Assembly (NCBI GenBank): GCA_947175545.1
Contig: CAMWNI010000008.1
Span: 22,772-86,771 of the forward strand
Direction of reading: 5' to 3'
DNA length: 64,000 nucleotides
Source: an uncultured Porphyromonadaceae bacterium
Lineage (GTDB): Bacteria > Bacteroidota > Bacteroidia > Bacteroidales > Muribaculaceae
Made by a program: the position numbers and the translations under genes. Positions 1 to 9,478 of the stretch are shown here, in pieces (the first letter of the stretch is position 1; every line of letters begins with the position of its first letter). The notes under the pieces were generated by a model. It saw only the letters and a list, made by a program, of their open reading frames with translations, had not been told where the DNA came from and did not search any database.

Positions 1-120
1 CGTTTTAAGCGCGAAAAAGATTGATTGCTCTCCGTAAGAAATAGAGCGAGAGTCTGTCAGCACGTTCGTTATATTAAAACGTCTGATTATATTCTTGATT
101 TTTGTTATTTCCGTATTCAT
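1..120 (-). CDS. murF: Partial N-terminus of MurF-like ligase (probably the Bacteroidetes bifunctional MurF/alanine racemase), runs off window
   Basis: Minus-strand ATG at 120 gives MNTEITKIKNIIRRFNITNVLTDSRSISYGEQSIFFALKT; the TDSR...FFALKT motif is typical of MurF N-termini. Not in the ORF track because truncated. Confidence 0.7.
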   Translation of the reverse strand, partial: MNTEITKIKNIIRRFNITNVLTDSRSISYGEQSIFFALKT

Positions 121-129
121 AATTGTCTG

Positions 130-137
130 CAAAGTTA
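130..137 (-). promoter_or_regulatory. Bacteroidetes -7 box (TAACTTTG, minus strand) for the MurF-like gene
   Basis: CAAAGTTA on + strand; ATG only about 10 nt downstream. Confidence 0.55.
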
Positions 138-178
138 ATGAAAATGTTTCTACATTTTGCAGTTAGGCGAAAATTTCG

Positions 179-186
179 TAACTTTG
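179..186 (+). promoter_or_regulatory. Bacteroidetes -7 box TAACTTTG upstream of glycogen synthase
   Basis: TAACTTTG with TTTTG (155-159) about 20 nt upstream as -33 element. Confidence 0.6.
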
Positions 187-205
187 CGCCTTGAAAAACG
201 ATATT

Positions 206-1885
206 ATGGCACAAAACAACACCGAATCGCCCTCTCTGCTGTTTGAGACAAGTTGGGAGGTCTGTAATAAAGTTGGCGGCATCTACGCTGTGCTTTCCAC
301 TAAAGCACGTACTTTGCAGTCTCTTTATAAAGACAAGGTTATATTTGTTGGTCCCGATGTATGGACCGACGACACTCCCTCACCGTATTTTACCGAAGTC
401 GCCTCCTTGCTGAAAGCATGGCGAAAAAATACCGGTCTGCCCGATGGTGTGACCGTCAGAGTTGGTCGCTGGAATGTTCCAGGTCGTCCGATTGCTGTTC
501 TTGTCAAATTTGACGCCATGTACGCATCCTTGCCGCTGCTTTATGGCCGGATGTGGGAGCAGTATGGTGTTGACTCGCTGCATGCCTATGGGGATTATCC
601 CGAGGCCTGCGCGTTCTCTCATGCCGCAGCTCTCGTTATTGAGAGTATTTCACGCTTTATGGGTCATGAGAATGGCGAGGGAGTTCTGGCTCATTTCGAT
701 GAATGGACAACCGGAATGGGTCTGCTTCACGTCAAGAGCGAACTTCCCGCTGCCGCAACGGTCTTTACTACTCATGCAACGAGCATTGGTCGCTCAATTT
801 GCGGTAATGGTAAAGACCTTTACGCATATTTTGCAGGATATAACGGAGACCAGATGGCGCGTGAACTTAATATGGAGGCGAAACACTCGCTGGAAAAAGC
901 TGCTGCTCATCAGGCCGACTGTTTTACCACTGTCAGTGATGTGACCGCGCGTGAGTGCGAGCAATTGCTGGAAATACGTCCGCATGTGACTCCGAACGGG
1001 TTTGAAAAGGATTTTGTGCCGAAAACCGAACGCAAGATGGCTGCCGCCCGTCAGGCTGCTCGCCAGGCAATGCTCAAGGTCGCATCGGCACTGACGGGAG
1101 CGACGCTTCCTGACGATACCTTCCTCGTAGCCACATCGGGCCGTTGCGAATATCGTAACAAGGGCATTGACGTATTCCTGGATGCCTGTAACATTGTTCG
1201 CTATGAGTTGACCGACTCAGACCGCCCCGTTGTCTGCATGATCATGGTGCCGGCATGGAGCCGCAATGCTCGTCCCGAACTCATTGAAGCAATGAACGGT
1301 CAGGCGGGCAACGGACTGCCTGACCCTGTGATAACTCATACTCTCAACAACCCCGATTCTGACCCGATTATAGGTTCAATCCATCGTCTCGGTTTTGAAA
1401 ACCGTCCCTCTGACAAGTTGATGATGATTTACGTTCCATGTTATCTTGACGGATCAGAGGGCTTGTTTGGCGGCCTGACGTATTATGATCTCCTGCCAGG
1501 CCTTGATGCAACTGTCTTCCCGAGTTATTATGAGCCTTGGGGCTATACTCCGATGGAGTCTGTCGCCTTTGGAATCCCTACGGTGACAACTTCGTTGAGT
1601 GGCTTCGGCATGTGGGTTGACAACACTTTCGGAGACGGAGCGTTTGAGGCAAGTGGCGTTCATGTCAGCGAGCGCAACGATGGAAACTATTCTGAACTTT
1701 GCCGGTCAATTGCTTCGCGTATAGAAGAGATACTCCGGGCCGATGAGACTTCTTATGCAGCCTTGCGCAATGCCGCATCGGCGACTGCCGATCGCGCCGA
1801 TTGGGCTCACTTTATGGAGTATTATCTTATCGCTTATGCCGATGCGATGACTTCGGCGCAGCAACGCTTGAATAATAAAAAATAA
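206..1885 (+). CDS. Glycogen/starch synthase (glycosyltransferase)
   Basis: Protein MAQNNTESPSLLFETSWEVCNKVGGIYAVLSTKA..., typical Bacteroidetes glycogen synthase; C-terminal YEPWGYTPMESVAFGIPTVTTSLSGFG. ATG at 206 preferred over TTG at 191. Confidence 0.9.
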   Translation: MAQNNTESPSLLFETSWEVCNKVGGIYAVLSTKARTLQSLYKDKVIFVGPDVWTDDTPSPYFTEVASLLKAWRKNTGLPDGVTVRVGRWNVPGRPIAVLVKFDAMYASLPLLYGRMWEQYGVDSLHAYGDYPEACAFSHAAALVIESISRFMGHENGEGVLAHFDEWTTGMGLLHVKSELPAAATVFTTHATSIGRSICGNGKDLYAYFAGYNGDQMARELNMEAKHSLEKAAAHQADCFTTVSDVTARECEQLLEIRPHVTPNGFEKDFVPKTERKMAAARQAARQAMLKVASALTGATLPDDTFLVATSGRCEYRNKGIDVFLDACNIVRYELTDSDRPVVCMIMVPAWSRNARPELIEAMNGQAGNGLPDPVITHTLNNPDSDPIIGSIHRLGFENRPSDKLMMIYVPCYLDGSEGLFGGLTYYDLLPGLDATVFPSYYEPWGYTPMESVAFGIPTVTTSLSGFGMWVDNTFGDGAFEASGVHVSERNDGNYSELCRSIASRIEEILRADETSYAALRNAASATADRADWAHFMEYYLIAYADAMTSAQQRLNNKK

Positions 1886-1907
1886 AAACCAAACTATAAT
1901 TTCAGTT

Positions 1908-4463
1908 ATGAAACTTCAAGTCAGCAATACAAACGCGCCTCTGTGGCGTGATGTAACTGTCAACACCAATCTTCCCGAGGTTTTGAAGCCCCTGGAAGTC
2001 TTGGCACGTAACCTCTGGTGGGTATGGAACAGCGATGGCAAGAATCTGTTCCGTGACCTGGATGCAAGCCTCTGGCGCAGCACCGGCGAAAATCCGGTGA
2101 TGCTTCTTCAGCGTCTCAGCTCCGAGCGTCTTCAGGAAATCATTGACGATGAGAGTCTGATGGAGCGCATCAAAAAGGCCTATAAACTCTTCGAAGAGTA
2201 CATGGCCGTGCCGATGCGTTCTGATCTTCCCTCAGTTGCATACTTCTCAATGGAGTATGGTCTCTGCAATGCTCTGAAAATCTATTCCGGTGGTCTCGGC
2301 GTGCTTGCCGGCGACTATATTAAGGAAGCAAGTGACAGCCGCGTACCAATGACCGCTGTCGGATTCCTCTATCGCTACGGTTACTTCACTCAGAGCCTCA
2401 GCGTTGATGGTCAGCAGATTGCTAACTATGAGCCTCAGAACTTCAACCAGCTCCCGATTGAGCAGGTCATGAACGAGGATGGTACCCCGATGATTATTGA
2501 GGTTCCTTTCCCGACCAATATCGTTTACAGCCATGTATGGCGTGTTAACGTTGGCCGCATGAACCTTTATCTTATGGATACGGACTTCGACATGAACTCA
2601 GAGTTTGACCGTCCGATTACTCATCAGCTCTACGGTGGCGACTGGGAAAACCGCATCAAGCAGGAATATTTGCTCGGCATTGGCGGTATTATTATGCTTC
2701 GCAAGCTCGGAATCAACACCGACCTCTATCACGCTAACGAGGGCCATGCGGCTCTGCTTAACCTCCAGCGTCTGGTTGAGTACATTTCCGAGAAGCACCT
2801 TGACTTTAACGTTGCGCTTGAGCTTGTCCGCGCTTCAAGCCTCTACACCGTTCATACTCCCGTACCTGCCGGCCACGACTATTTTGACGAAGGTCTGGCC
2901 AACAAATATCTGAACCACTTCGCTGCGAAGCTTGGACTCAGTTGGCCTGAACTCATGAACATGGGCCGCGAGAATCCTGACAGTGGCGAGAAGTTCTCGA
3001 TGAGTGTATTCGCTCTCAACACCTGCCAGGAGGCCAACGGCGTTTCTTGGCTTCACGGCGAAGTTTCAAAGAAGATGTTTGCCGGTGTCTGGAAGGGATA
3101 TGACTGGCGTGAAAGCCACGTAGGTTACGTTACCAATGGTGTCCATATGCCTACATGGGCAGCTTCCGAGTGGAAGGGCTTCTACGAAAAGAACCTTGGC
3201 GAGGAACTTTTCGCCAACCAGGCCAAACCCGAAGCATGGCATAACATTTTCGACATGCCTGAACAGTCGATCTGGGACATGCGCATGCAGATGAAAAACA
3301 GGTTCATCAATTTCGTAAAGCGTGACTTTAAGGCAAAATGGCTTGCTAATCAGGGTGATCCCGGTGCTGTTCTTGGCATTCTTGACCGCATTAACCCCAA
3401 TGCGCTCATTATTGGTTTCGCACGTCGTTTTGCAACTTATAAGCGCGCCCATCTGCTTTTCACTGACCTTGACCGCCTCGCCAAGATTGTCAACAACGAA
3501 AAGTGTCCTGTTCAGTTCGTATTCTCCGGTAAGGCTCACCCGGCCGACGGTGCGGGCCAGGGCTTGATTAAGCGTATCATGGAAATCAGCCGCATGCCTC
3601 AGTTCCTTGGAAAGATTATCTTCCTTGAGGACTATAACATGATTGTTGCCAAGCGCCTTGTTACCGGCGTTGACATCTGGCTGAACACTCCGACCCGTCC
3701 GCTTGAAGCCTCCGGTACATCAGGCGAAAAGGCCCTGATGAACGGTGTGTTGAACTTCTCGGTTCTCGACGGATGGTGGTATGAAGGCTTCCGCTTTGAC
3801 GAAGAGGGCGGTTGGGCTTTGACCGACAAACGCACCTTCACTGATCAGGCTCAACAGGATAAGCTCGATGCCGCTACAATATACTCAATGCTCGAAAACG
3901 AGATTATTCCTCTCTATTTCGACAAGAATTCGTCAGGCTACTCGCCCAAGTGGATTCAGCGCATCAAGAATTCGTTGGGCCACATCGCTCCTCATTTCAC
4001 GATGACCCGCATGATCAATGACTACATTGACCGTTTCTACACTAAGGAAGCCAAGCGCTCCGCAGCACTTCAGGCTAATGACTATGCTATGGCTAAGGAG
4101 ATTGCAGCCTGGAAGCAGAGAGTTGCTGAAAAGTGGAATGGCGTTAAGGTTATAAGCGTTGAGGACGATGGCATTGGTGCAGCTGTTACCGGCACTGTCC
4201 AAAAAGCAACCGTAGTTCTCGATACTAATGGTCTCGGCAAGGATCTCGGAGTTGAGTGTGTCGCTTTCCGCAGCGAGGATGGCGAAGAGAAATTCTCTGA
4301 AGCAGTGGCTCTTTCTCCCGTTAGCGAGGATGGCAGCATTGTAACCTACAAACTCAACCACACGCTGACCGAACCCGGACTCTTCCGCTATGCTTTCCGA
4401 ATCTATCCCTCGAACCCCGCGCTCCCGCATCGTCAGGACTTCGCCTGGGTACGTTGGATCTAA
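1908..4463 (+). CDS. glgP: Alpha-glucan (glycogen) phosphorylase, GT35, with N-terminal DUF3417-type region
   Basis: LEVLARNLWWVWN N-terminus, SMEYGLCNALKIYSGGLGVLAGDYIKEASD, PLP-site TRPLEASGTSGEKALMNGVLN. Confidence 0.93.
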   Translation: MKLQVSNTNAPLWRDVTVNTNLPEVLKPLEVLARNLWWVWNSDGKNLFRDLDASLWRSTGENPVMLLQRLSSERLQEIIDDESLMERIKKAYKLFEEYMAVPMRSDLPSVAYFSMEYGLCNALKIYSGGLGVLAGDYIKEASDSRVPMTAVGFLYRYGYFTQSLSVDGQQIANYEPQNFNQLPIEQVMNEDGTPMIIEVPFPTNIVYSHVWRVNVGRMNLYLMDTDFDMNSEFDRPITHQLYGGDWENRIKQEYLLGIGGIIMLRKLGINTDLYHANEGHAALLNLQRLVEYISEKHLDFNVALELVRASSLYTVHTPVPAGHDYFDEGLANKYLNHFAAKLGLSWPELMNMGRENPDSGEKFSMSVFALNTCQEANGVSWLHGEVSKKMFAGVWKGYDWRESHVGYVTNGVHMPTWAASEWKGFYEKNLGEELFANQAKPEAWHNIFDMPEQSIWDMRMQMKNRFINFVKRDFKAKWLANQGDPGAVLGILDRINPNALIIGFARRFATYKRAHLLFTDLDRLAKIVNNEKCPVQFVFSGKAHPADGAGQGLIKRIMEISRMPQFLGKIIFLEDYNMIVAKRLVTGVDIWLNTPTRPLEASGTSGEKALMNGVLNFSVLDGWWYEGFRFDEEGGWALTDKRTFTDQAQQDKLDAATIYSMLENEIIPLYFDKNSSGYSPKWIQRIKNSLGHIAPHFTMTRMINDYIDRFYTKEAKRSAALQANDYAMAKEIAAWKQRVAEKWNGVKVISVEDDGIGAAVTGTVQKATVVLDTNGLGKDLGVECVAFRSEDGEEKFSEAVALSPVSEDGSIVTYKLNHTLTEPGLFRYAFRIYPSNPALPHRQDFAWVRWI

Positions 4464-4477
4464 TAACCCTTTCAACT

Positions 4478-4518
4478 CTGAGAGATAAGAGACTAAAACT
4501 CTTATCTCTCAGTTTTTT
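4478..4518 (+). terminator. Intrinsic terminator after glgP
   Basis: Perfect 14-bp stem CTGAGAGATAAGAG-ACTAAAA-CTCTTATCTCTCAG followed by TTTTTT. Confidence 0.9.
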
Positions 4519-4566
4519 ATTTTCCTACTGCAAAAAAAACAACTAACGCAAATATTTTATACTAAA

Positions 4567-5979
4567 ATGGGAGGCTTTTTTGGAGTCGCTGCCAAACACA
4601 AATGTCGTACCGATCTTTTTTACGGTATTGATTACAATTCCCACCTTGGCACGCGCCGTGGTGGCATGGTAACTTACGATGCTCCTCTCGGACGCTTCTG
4701 CCGTAAGATTCACTCGTTGGAAAGCACGTATTTTCGCACTAAGTTCGAATCTGAACTGGCAAAGTTCGAAGGAGATACCGGAATCGGTGTAATTAGCGAT
4801 ACGGATCCTCAGCCGATAATCATCAACAGCCATCTCGGTAAGTTTGCAATCGTTACCGTTGCCAAGGTCTGCAACATGGACGAACTTGAGCAAGAGTTGC
4901 TTGCCGAGGGTGTCCACTTCGGCGAACTCAGCTCGGGTTACACAAACCAGACCGAGCTGATTGCACTCCTGATTAACCGAGGCAAGACTTTCGAGGAAGG
5001 TATCGGCATTGTCTACGAAAAGATTAAAGGCTCGGCATCGCTGCTGATTCTGACTGAGAAGGGTTCGATTATTGCCGCGCGTGACCGACTTGGCCGAACT
5101 CCGATTATTCTTGGCCATAAAGACGGTGCGTGGGCTGCTACATCGGAAAGTACCGCTTTCCCGAATCTTGGCTATGATTATGTCCGTGACCTCGGACCCG
5201 GAGAGATTGTCGAGATTACGGCTGACGGAATCAGTCAGTTGCGCACTCCCGGCGAAGAAATGCAGATTTGCTCCTTCCTCTGGGTCTATTATGGTTTCCC
5301 GACTTCGAGCTATGAAGGACATAACGTTGAGGAAACCCGCTTCGCATCGGGTTTCGCGATGGGTCAGAGCGATCCGACGGAGGTTGACTGTGCCTGCGGA
5401 ATTCCTGACTCCGGAACCGGCATGGCGCTCGGATATGCGGCAGGCCACGGTGTGCCTTACCATCGCTGTATCTGCAAGTACACGCCGACTTGGCCACGTT
5501 CGTTTACTCCGGCTGACCAGTCAATGCGCAGCCTTGTCGCCAAGATGAAGCTTGTCCCGAACCGAGCGATGCTTGAAGGCAAGCGCGCTCTTTTCTGCGA
5601 TGACTCTATTGTGCGCGGCACGCAACTGAACGATAACGTCAAGGAACTCTATGGCTGTGGTGCAAAAGAGGTTCACATGCGCATTGCATGTCCCCCTCTG
5701 ATCTATGGATGCCGCTACGTCGGTTTTACGTCGTCGAAGAGTGACATGGAATTGCTGACGCGCCGCATCATTGAAGAACTCGAAGGTTCACCTGATGCTC
5801 ATCTTGACGAATATGCTACGACCAATTCTCCGCGTTATAACGCCATGGTTGAGAAGATTCGTAGCCATTTCGGGCTGACTTCGCTGAAGTTCAACCCGAT
5901 TGAGACGCTTGTCGAAAGTATCGGACTGCCGAAGTGCAAAATCTGTACTCACTGCTTCGACGGCTCCTCTCACTTCTAA
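4567..5979 (+). CDS. Amidophosphoribosyltransferase (PurF) paralogue with MGGFFG N-terminus (no Cys nucleophile)
   Basis: Class-II glutamine amidotransferase fold plus PRPP loop ALFCDDSIVRGTQ; N-terminus MGGFFGVAA instead of MCGI.G. Confidence 0.85.
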   Translation: MGGFFGVAAKHKCRTDLFYGIDYNSHLGTRRGGMVTYDAPLGRFCRKIHSLESTYFRTKFESELAKFEGDTGIGVISDTDPQPIIINSHLGKFAIVTVAKVCNMDELEQELLAEGVHFGELSSGYTNQTELIALLINRGKTFEEGIGIVYEKIKGSASLLILTEKGSIIAARDRLGRTPIILGHKDGAWAATSESTAFPNLGYDYVRDLGPGEIVEITADGISQLRTPGEEMQICSFLWVYYGFPTSSYEGHNVEETRFASGFAMGQSDPTEVDCACGIPDSGTGMALGYAAGHGVPYHRCICKYTPTWPRSFTPADQSMRSLVAKMKLVPNRAMLEGKRALFCDDSIVRGTQLNDNVKELYGCGAKEVHMRIACPPLIYGCRYVGFTSSKSDMELLTRRIIEELEGSPDAHLDEYATTNSPRYNAMVEKIRSHFGLTSLKFNPIETLVESIGLPKCKICTHCFDGSSHF

Positions 5980-6005
5980 TTTGTAAGATTTTTTCAATTC
6001 TCTCT

Positions 6006-6040
6006 GATGGTTTGACCGAAATGTCAAACCATCTTTTTTT
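6006..6040 (+). terminator. Intrinsic terminator after PurF-like gene
   Basis: GATGGTTTGAC-CGAAAT-GTCAAACCATC followed by TTTTTTT. Confidence 0.9.
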
Positions 6041-6111
6041 AATATTGTGCTAATTCGTTGGATATATCGGGCGATTCATGGAAAGAATTTGGCCGGTTTG
6101 GAGAAATTAAA

Positions 6112-6119
6112 TAAATTTG
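6112..6119 (+). promoter_or_regulatory. Bacteroidetes -7 box TAAATTTG
   Basis: TAAATTTG 6 nt upstream of ATG 6126. Confidence 0.55.
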
Positions 6120-6125
6120 CTCTGT

Positions 6126-6521
6126 ATGAAAAATATAGTATTTGCTTTAGGCCTTATGTTTACATCCGGCTCGGCATTGGCTGCCGAACCTCTTTATTTG
6201 ACTTTCCGGTTGAGTAACGGAGAGGAACGGTCGTTTCGGTCAACCGGACTGTCAATGACCGTCAGCGGCGATATGCTTCTGATAAGTAATGAAGAAACGC
6301 AAGCCGAACTTAGTATTGGCTCACTCGTCTCAATGAGGTTTACCGAAAAGGCTTTGTCAGGTGTAATGGAGATCAATGATTCCGATTCTGTTACCGTTTA
6401 TTCTCTCAAGGGAGAAAAGGTTGGCGAGTTTAAAACTGCTGCAATTGCTGAAAAAACACTTCCCGTTGGCTCGTATATCCTCAAATCAGCTGATAAATCC
6501 ATAAAAAAGATTATAAAATGA
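6126..6521 (+). CDS. Small secreted protein with sorting-tail-like C-terminus
   Basis: Signal peptide MKNIVFALGLMFTSGSALA; C-term VTVYSLKGEKVGEFKTAAIAEKTLPVGSYILKSADKSIKKIIK. Confidence 0.65.
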   Translation: MKNIVFALGLMFTSGSALAAEPLYLTFRLSNGEERSFRSTGLSMTVSGDMLLISNEETQAELSIGSLVSMRFTEKALSGVMEINDSDSVTVYSLKGEKVGEFKTAAIAEKTLPVGSYILKSADKSIKKIIK

Positions 6522-8185
6522 GAAAATTCGCGTATATATATGCACTCTTGCTGCCGTCTTTCGCAGTGGCCGAAACTCTTAACATACGGCAGGGTAGTGT
6601 GACCTACATGATTGCGTCTGACTCTGCCGATGAGATGATGTTTAATGACGGCAAGACACTTGCGGTAGGCGGCATGGTTTTCGATCTTACGACAGTAAGC
6701 CGCATGTTTGTTGACAATGCTCTGATTCCCTCGGAAATACTGGTTGCATATTCCGGTTCCGGTGCTGACGTAACGGTTCCGGTTTCTTCGGCTGTCGGTG
6801 CGTCGGTCGAAGTTAATGGCGCGCAGGTCAGCATAGTAACTACCGCCCCACTGAGTGTGCGTGTCAGCGGCACTTCTACGGTTGGCCAATTTGCCCTTAA
6901 AACGTCTGAACCAGTCAGCGTCACGCTGGAAAATCTTGTGCTGACAAATCCGTCTGATGCGGCCGTCAGTCTGACCGGTTCCGGTAAAGTTGACCTGATT
7001 ATTTCAGGCGAGAACTCTCTGGCGTCCGGTTCCGCCTCTGAGAAACCGACACTGCGTTTCAAGACTCCGGCCGAGATTTCGGGCAATGGCTCGCTGACCG
7101 TAACCGCCGTTGCAGCTGCGGAAAAGGCGATTAAATCCAACGACAATCTGACGATTTCCGGCGGGGAAATTACTGCAACGGTCTCAGGTATGGCCCTTTA
7201 TGACTCCACTAATAAAAAGGTGAAGGCAACGGCTTGTATCGCCTCTGACCTTGACATGTTGATTTCCGGCGGAACGCTTAACCTGACCGCGACCGGAGCC
7301 GGAGGCAAGGGAATCAGTGCCGACGGAAATCTGACCGTTTGCGGAGGCGATATAACCATCAAGACTTCAGGAGGTATGGCTGTATACTCCGGAAGCTCAC
7401 TCAATCAGAATTATACGGGCAATACTGACCGAATAAGCAGTGACCTGAAGACGTCGCCCAAGGGTATCAAAGTTGACGGCTCTATATTGATTTCCGGAGG
7501 AAACATTGACGTGACCACATCGGGCAATGGCGGAGAAGGCATTGAATCAAAAGCTACGCTGAACATTAGTGACGGAACCATTACGGTCTGCGCTTACGAT
7601 GATGCAATCAATTCGTCAAGCCACATGTACATCAGCGGTGGCGACATCACGGTTATCGCAAAAAATAACGATGGTCTGGACTCGAATGGCAATATGTACA
7701 TCAGCGGCGGAACCATCCGCGCCTTCGGATCGCAGGCCCCTGAATGTGGTTTGGATGCTAACGAAGAGCAGGGTTATTCAGTTATCTTCACCGGCGGTAT
7801 GATTCTTGGCGTCGGCGGCAATAACTCTGTGCCTTCATCTTCGGCATCGACTCAACCTTATTTGACCTCCAGCATCAGTCTTAGTGCCGGTCAGACGTTG
7901 CAGATTAAGGATGGCTCGGAAATCCTTGCGGAGTTTACCATTCCCTCTGATTATTCATCTTCCGGCAATGGCGGAGGCTGGCGTCCTGCACCGCCCATGT
8001 CCCGTATGAGCGGTATGCATACTCCGCCCCCTGCTGCGGCACCCCCGGTCATGGCTCCGGGAGGATGGGGAGGTCCCGGCGGCAGTCAAGGCGGCGGAGT
8101 CCTTGTATCCCTCCCGACATTAGTCAAAGGCAAATCTTACACCTTGACCAACGGCTCCTCCTCATCTGCCGCCACCGCGAAATAA
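6518..8185 (+). CDS. Secreted carbohydrate-binding-domain-like repeat protein (DUF4353-like beta-helix)
   Basis: Signal peptide; repeats of ISGGxITxxxSGxGGKGIxSxGxLxISGG; Pro/Gly-rich C-terminus. Confidence 0.75.
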   Translation: MRKFAYIYALLLPSFAVAETLNIRQGSVTYMIASDSADEMMFNDGKTLAVGGMVFDLTTVSRMFVDNALIPSEILVAYSGSGADVTVPVSSAVGASVEVNGAQVSIVTTAPLSVRVSGTSTVGQFALKTSEPVSVTLENLVLTNPSDAAVSLTGSGKVDLIISGENSLASGSASEKPTLRFKTPAEISGNGSLTVTAVAAAEKAIKSNDNLTISGGEITATVSGMALYDSTNKKVKATACIASDLDMLISGGTLNLTATGAGGKGISADGNLTVCGGDITIKTSGGMAVYSGSSLNQNYTGNTDRISSDLKTSPKGIKVDGSILISGGNIDVTTSGNGGEGIESKATLNISDGTITVCAYDDAINSSSHMYISGGDITVIAKNNDGLDSNGNMYISGGTIRAFGSQAPECGLDANEEQGYSVIFTGGMILGVGGNNSVPSSSASTQPYLTSSISLSAGQTLQIKDGSEILAEFTIPSDYSSSGNGGGWRPAPPMSRMSGMHTPPPAAAPPVMAPGGWGGPGGSQGGGVLVSLPTLVKGKSYTLTNGSSSSAATAK

Positions 8186-8339
8186 ACAAAGGAGCCGTAC
8201 AGGTTTTGCCATACCCGGTAGAACCTGCTTTTTATATAATAATTTAGAAAAAGTGGGGATTTGTAAAATATTCTTAGTGGAAGTGTGTCTTAATGTACAG
8301 AGCAGCTCTTTTTTTAGTCAATAAAATTATTTTTATCAA

Positions 8340-8705
8340 ATGAAAAAGGTTTTTAAGTGTATTTGTGCATTAGTAGTTTTTTTGAGTATCCCGGCGGTGG
8401 CCGGACTCGGAATTATGTCATTATGGAACGAAATCGTTACCACTACGTGTGGTTTTGCTGAGATTGACTTTTGGCAAAGTGTCGGTCTTTTCCTGATTGG
8501 GCAACTTCTTAGCGGTGGATCTCTTATTACTTTGTTCTTGATCATTGGTGCATTTCATGCGATTCTCCATCATCACAGCGACGATTGGGGCAGTCATTGG
8601 CATAACATGACGCGTGAGCAAAAGTTAGAGTTTATGGAACGTCGGCGCAAAGCTCATTTGAGATTCCATAACCGGAATAAGAGCGGAGAAAATGCGTCCG
8701 AATGA
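8340..8705 (+). CDS. Small two-TM membrane protein with His-rich cytosolic tail
   Basis: Two hydrophobic segments then LHHHSDDWGSHWHNMTREQKLEFMERRRK; overlaps the ECF sigma gene start. Confidence 0.65.
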   Translation: MKKVFKCICALVVFLSIPAVAGLGIMSLWNEIVTTTCGFAEIDFWQSVGLFLIGQLLSGGSLITLFLIIGAFHAILHHHSDDWGSHWHNMTREQKLEFMERRRKAHLRFHNRNKSGENASE

Positions 8706-9231
8706 CAAAATAGAGGATATTTTTGAGGAGTATTCTTCCGGACTGTTGGGTTATATCCGATCGCAGGTCAAAAGTGAGGAAGATGCGGAAGATATTCTTC
8801 AGGATGTTTTCTATCAGCTTGCCAGAACTTCGGCTTATGGCGAGCCTGGGATTGAACGTATTTCATCGTGGCTTTACAGAGTTGCGCGTAATTCGGTGTT
8901 AAATTTCTGGCGAAAAAAACGTGAAATACTGTTGGATACCGAAGATGCTGTCTGTGAGAGTATTCTTCAGTCGTTACTTTCATCCGACACACCGGATATG
9001 GTCTATCTGCGCAAAATTGTGTGGGAGGAGCTTGATGATGCACTTTCCGAGTTGCCGGCAGAGCAGAGCGAGGTTTTCTGCCTGACGGTGTTTGACGGAG
9101 TGCCGGTCAAGGAAATATCACTTGCTATGGGAATCCCCGTGGCAACTTTATTGTCAAGAAAGCATTATGCCGTAAAGCATCTGCGTCAGAGGTTTCACGA
9201 ACTGTATGACGCGCTTATTTTACAAGAATAA
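8692..9231 (+). CDS. ECF-type RNA polymerase sigma factor
   Basis: EEDAEDILQDVFYQLART (region 2), LPAEQSEVFCLTVFDGVPVKEISLAMGIPVATLLSRKHYAVKHLRQ (region 4). Confidence 0.9.
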   Translation: MRPNDKIEDIFEEYSSGLLGYIRSQVKSEEDAEDILQDVFYQLARTSAYGEPGIERISSWLYRVARNSVLNFWRKKREILLDTEDAVCESILQSLLSSDTPDMVYLRKIVWEELDDALSELPAEQSEVFCLTVFDGVPVKEISLAMGIPVATLLSRKHYAVKHLRQRFHELYDALILQE

Positions 9232-9242
9232 AGTCTACAAAA

Positions 9243-9452
9243 ATGAAAGAAATAAAACATCCTCTGTTTTCTCACCGAAGCTGCACAGCGTGCTGGAAAT
9301 GTGTGGAAGCATGTCCACGCAAGGCAATACGCAAAGTTTCCATTCTCTGGCACAAACATGCCGTTTTAATGTATCACAACTGTATAGGCTGTAATATTTG
9401 CGTAAAAACGTGTCCGCACGGATGCTTTCGGAAGCAGACCTGTGCGGAGTGA
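9243..9452 (+). CDS. Small 2x[4Fe-4S] ferredoxin-like protein
   Basis: CTACWKCVEACP and CIGCNICVKTCP motifs. Confidence 0.85.
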   Translation: MKEIKHPLFSHRSCTACWKCVEACPRKAIRKVSILWHKHAVLMYHNCIGCNICVKTCPHGCFRKQTCAE

Positions 9453-9478
9453 TGGGCTTGCCCGGAACGAACGCCGTG

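Noticed and set aside
4543-5463. 306-aa minus-strand ORF antisense to the PurF-like gene
   Set aside because: Fully inside a well-supported CDS on the other strand; low-complexity, no recognisable domain. Typical antisense shadow ORF.
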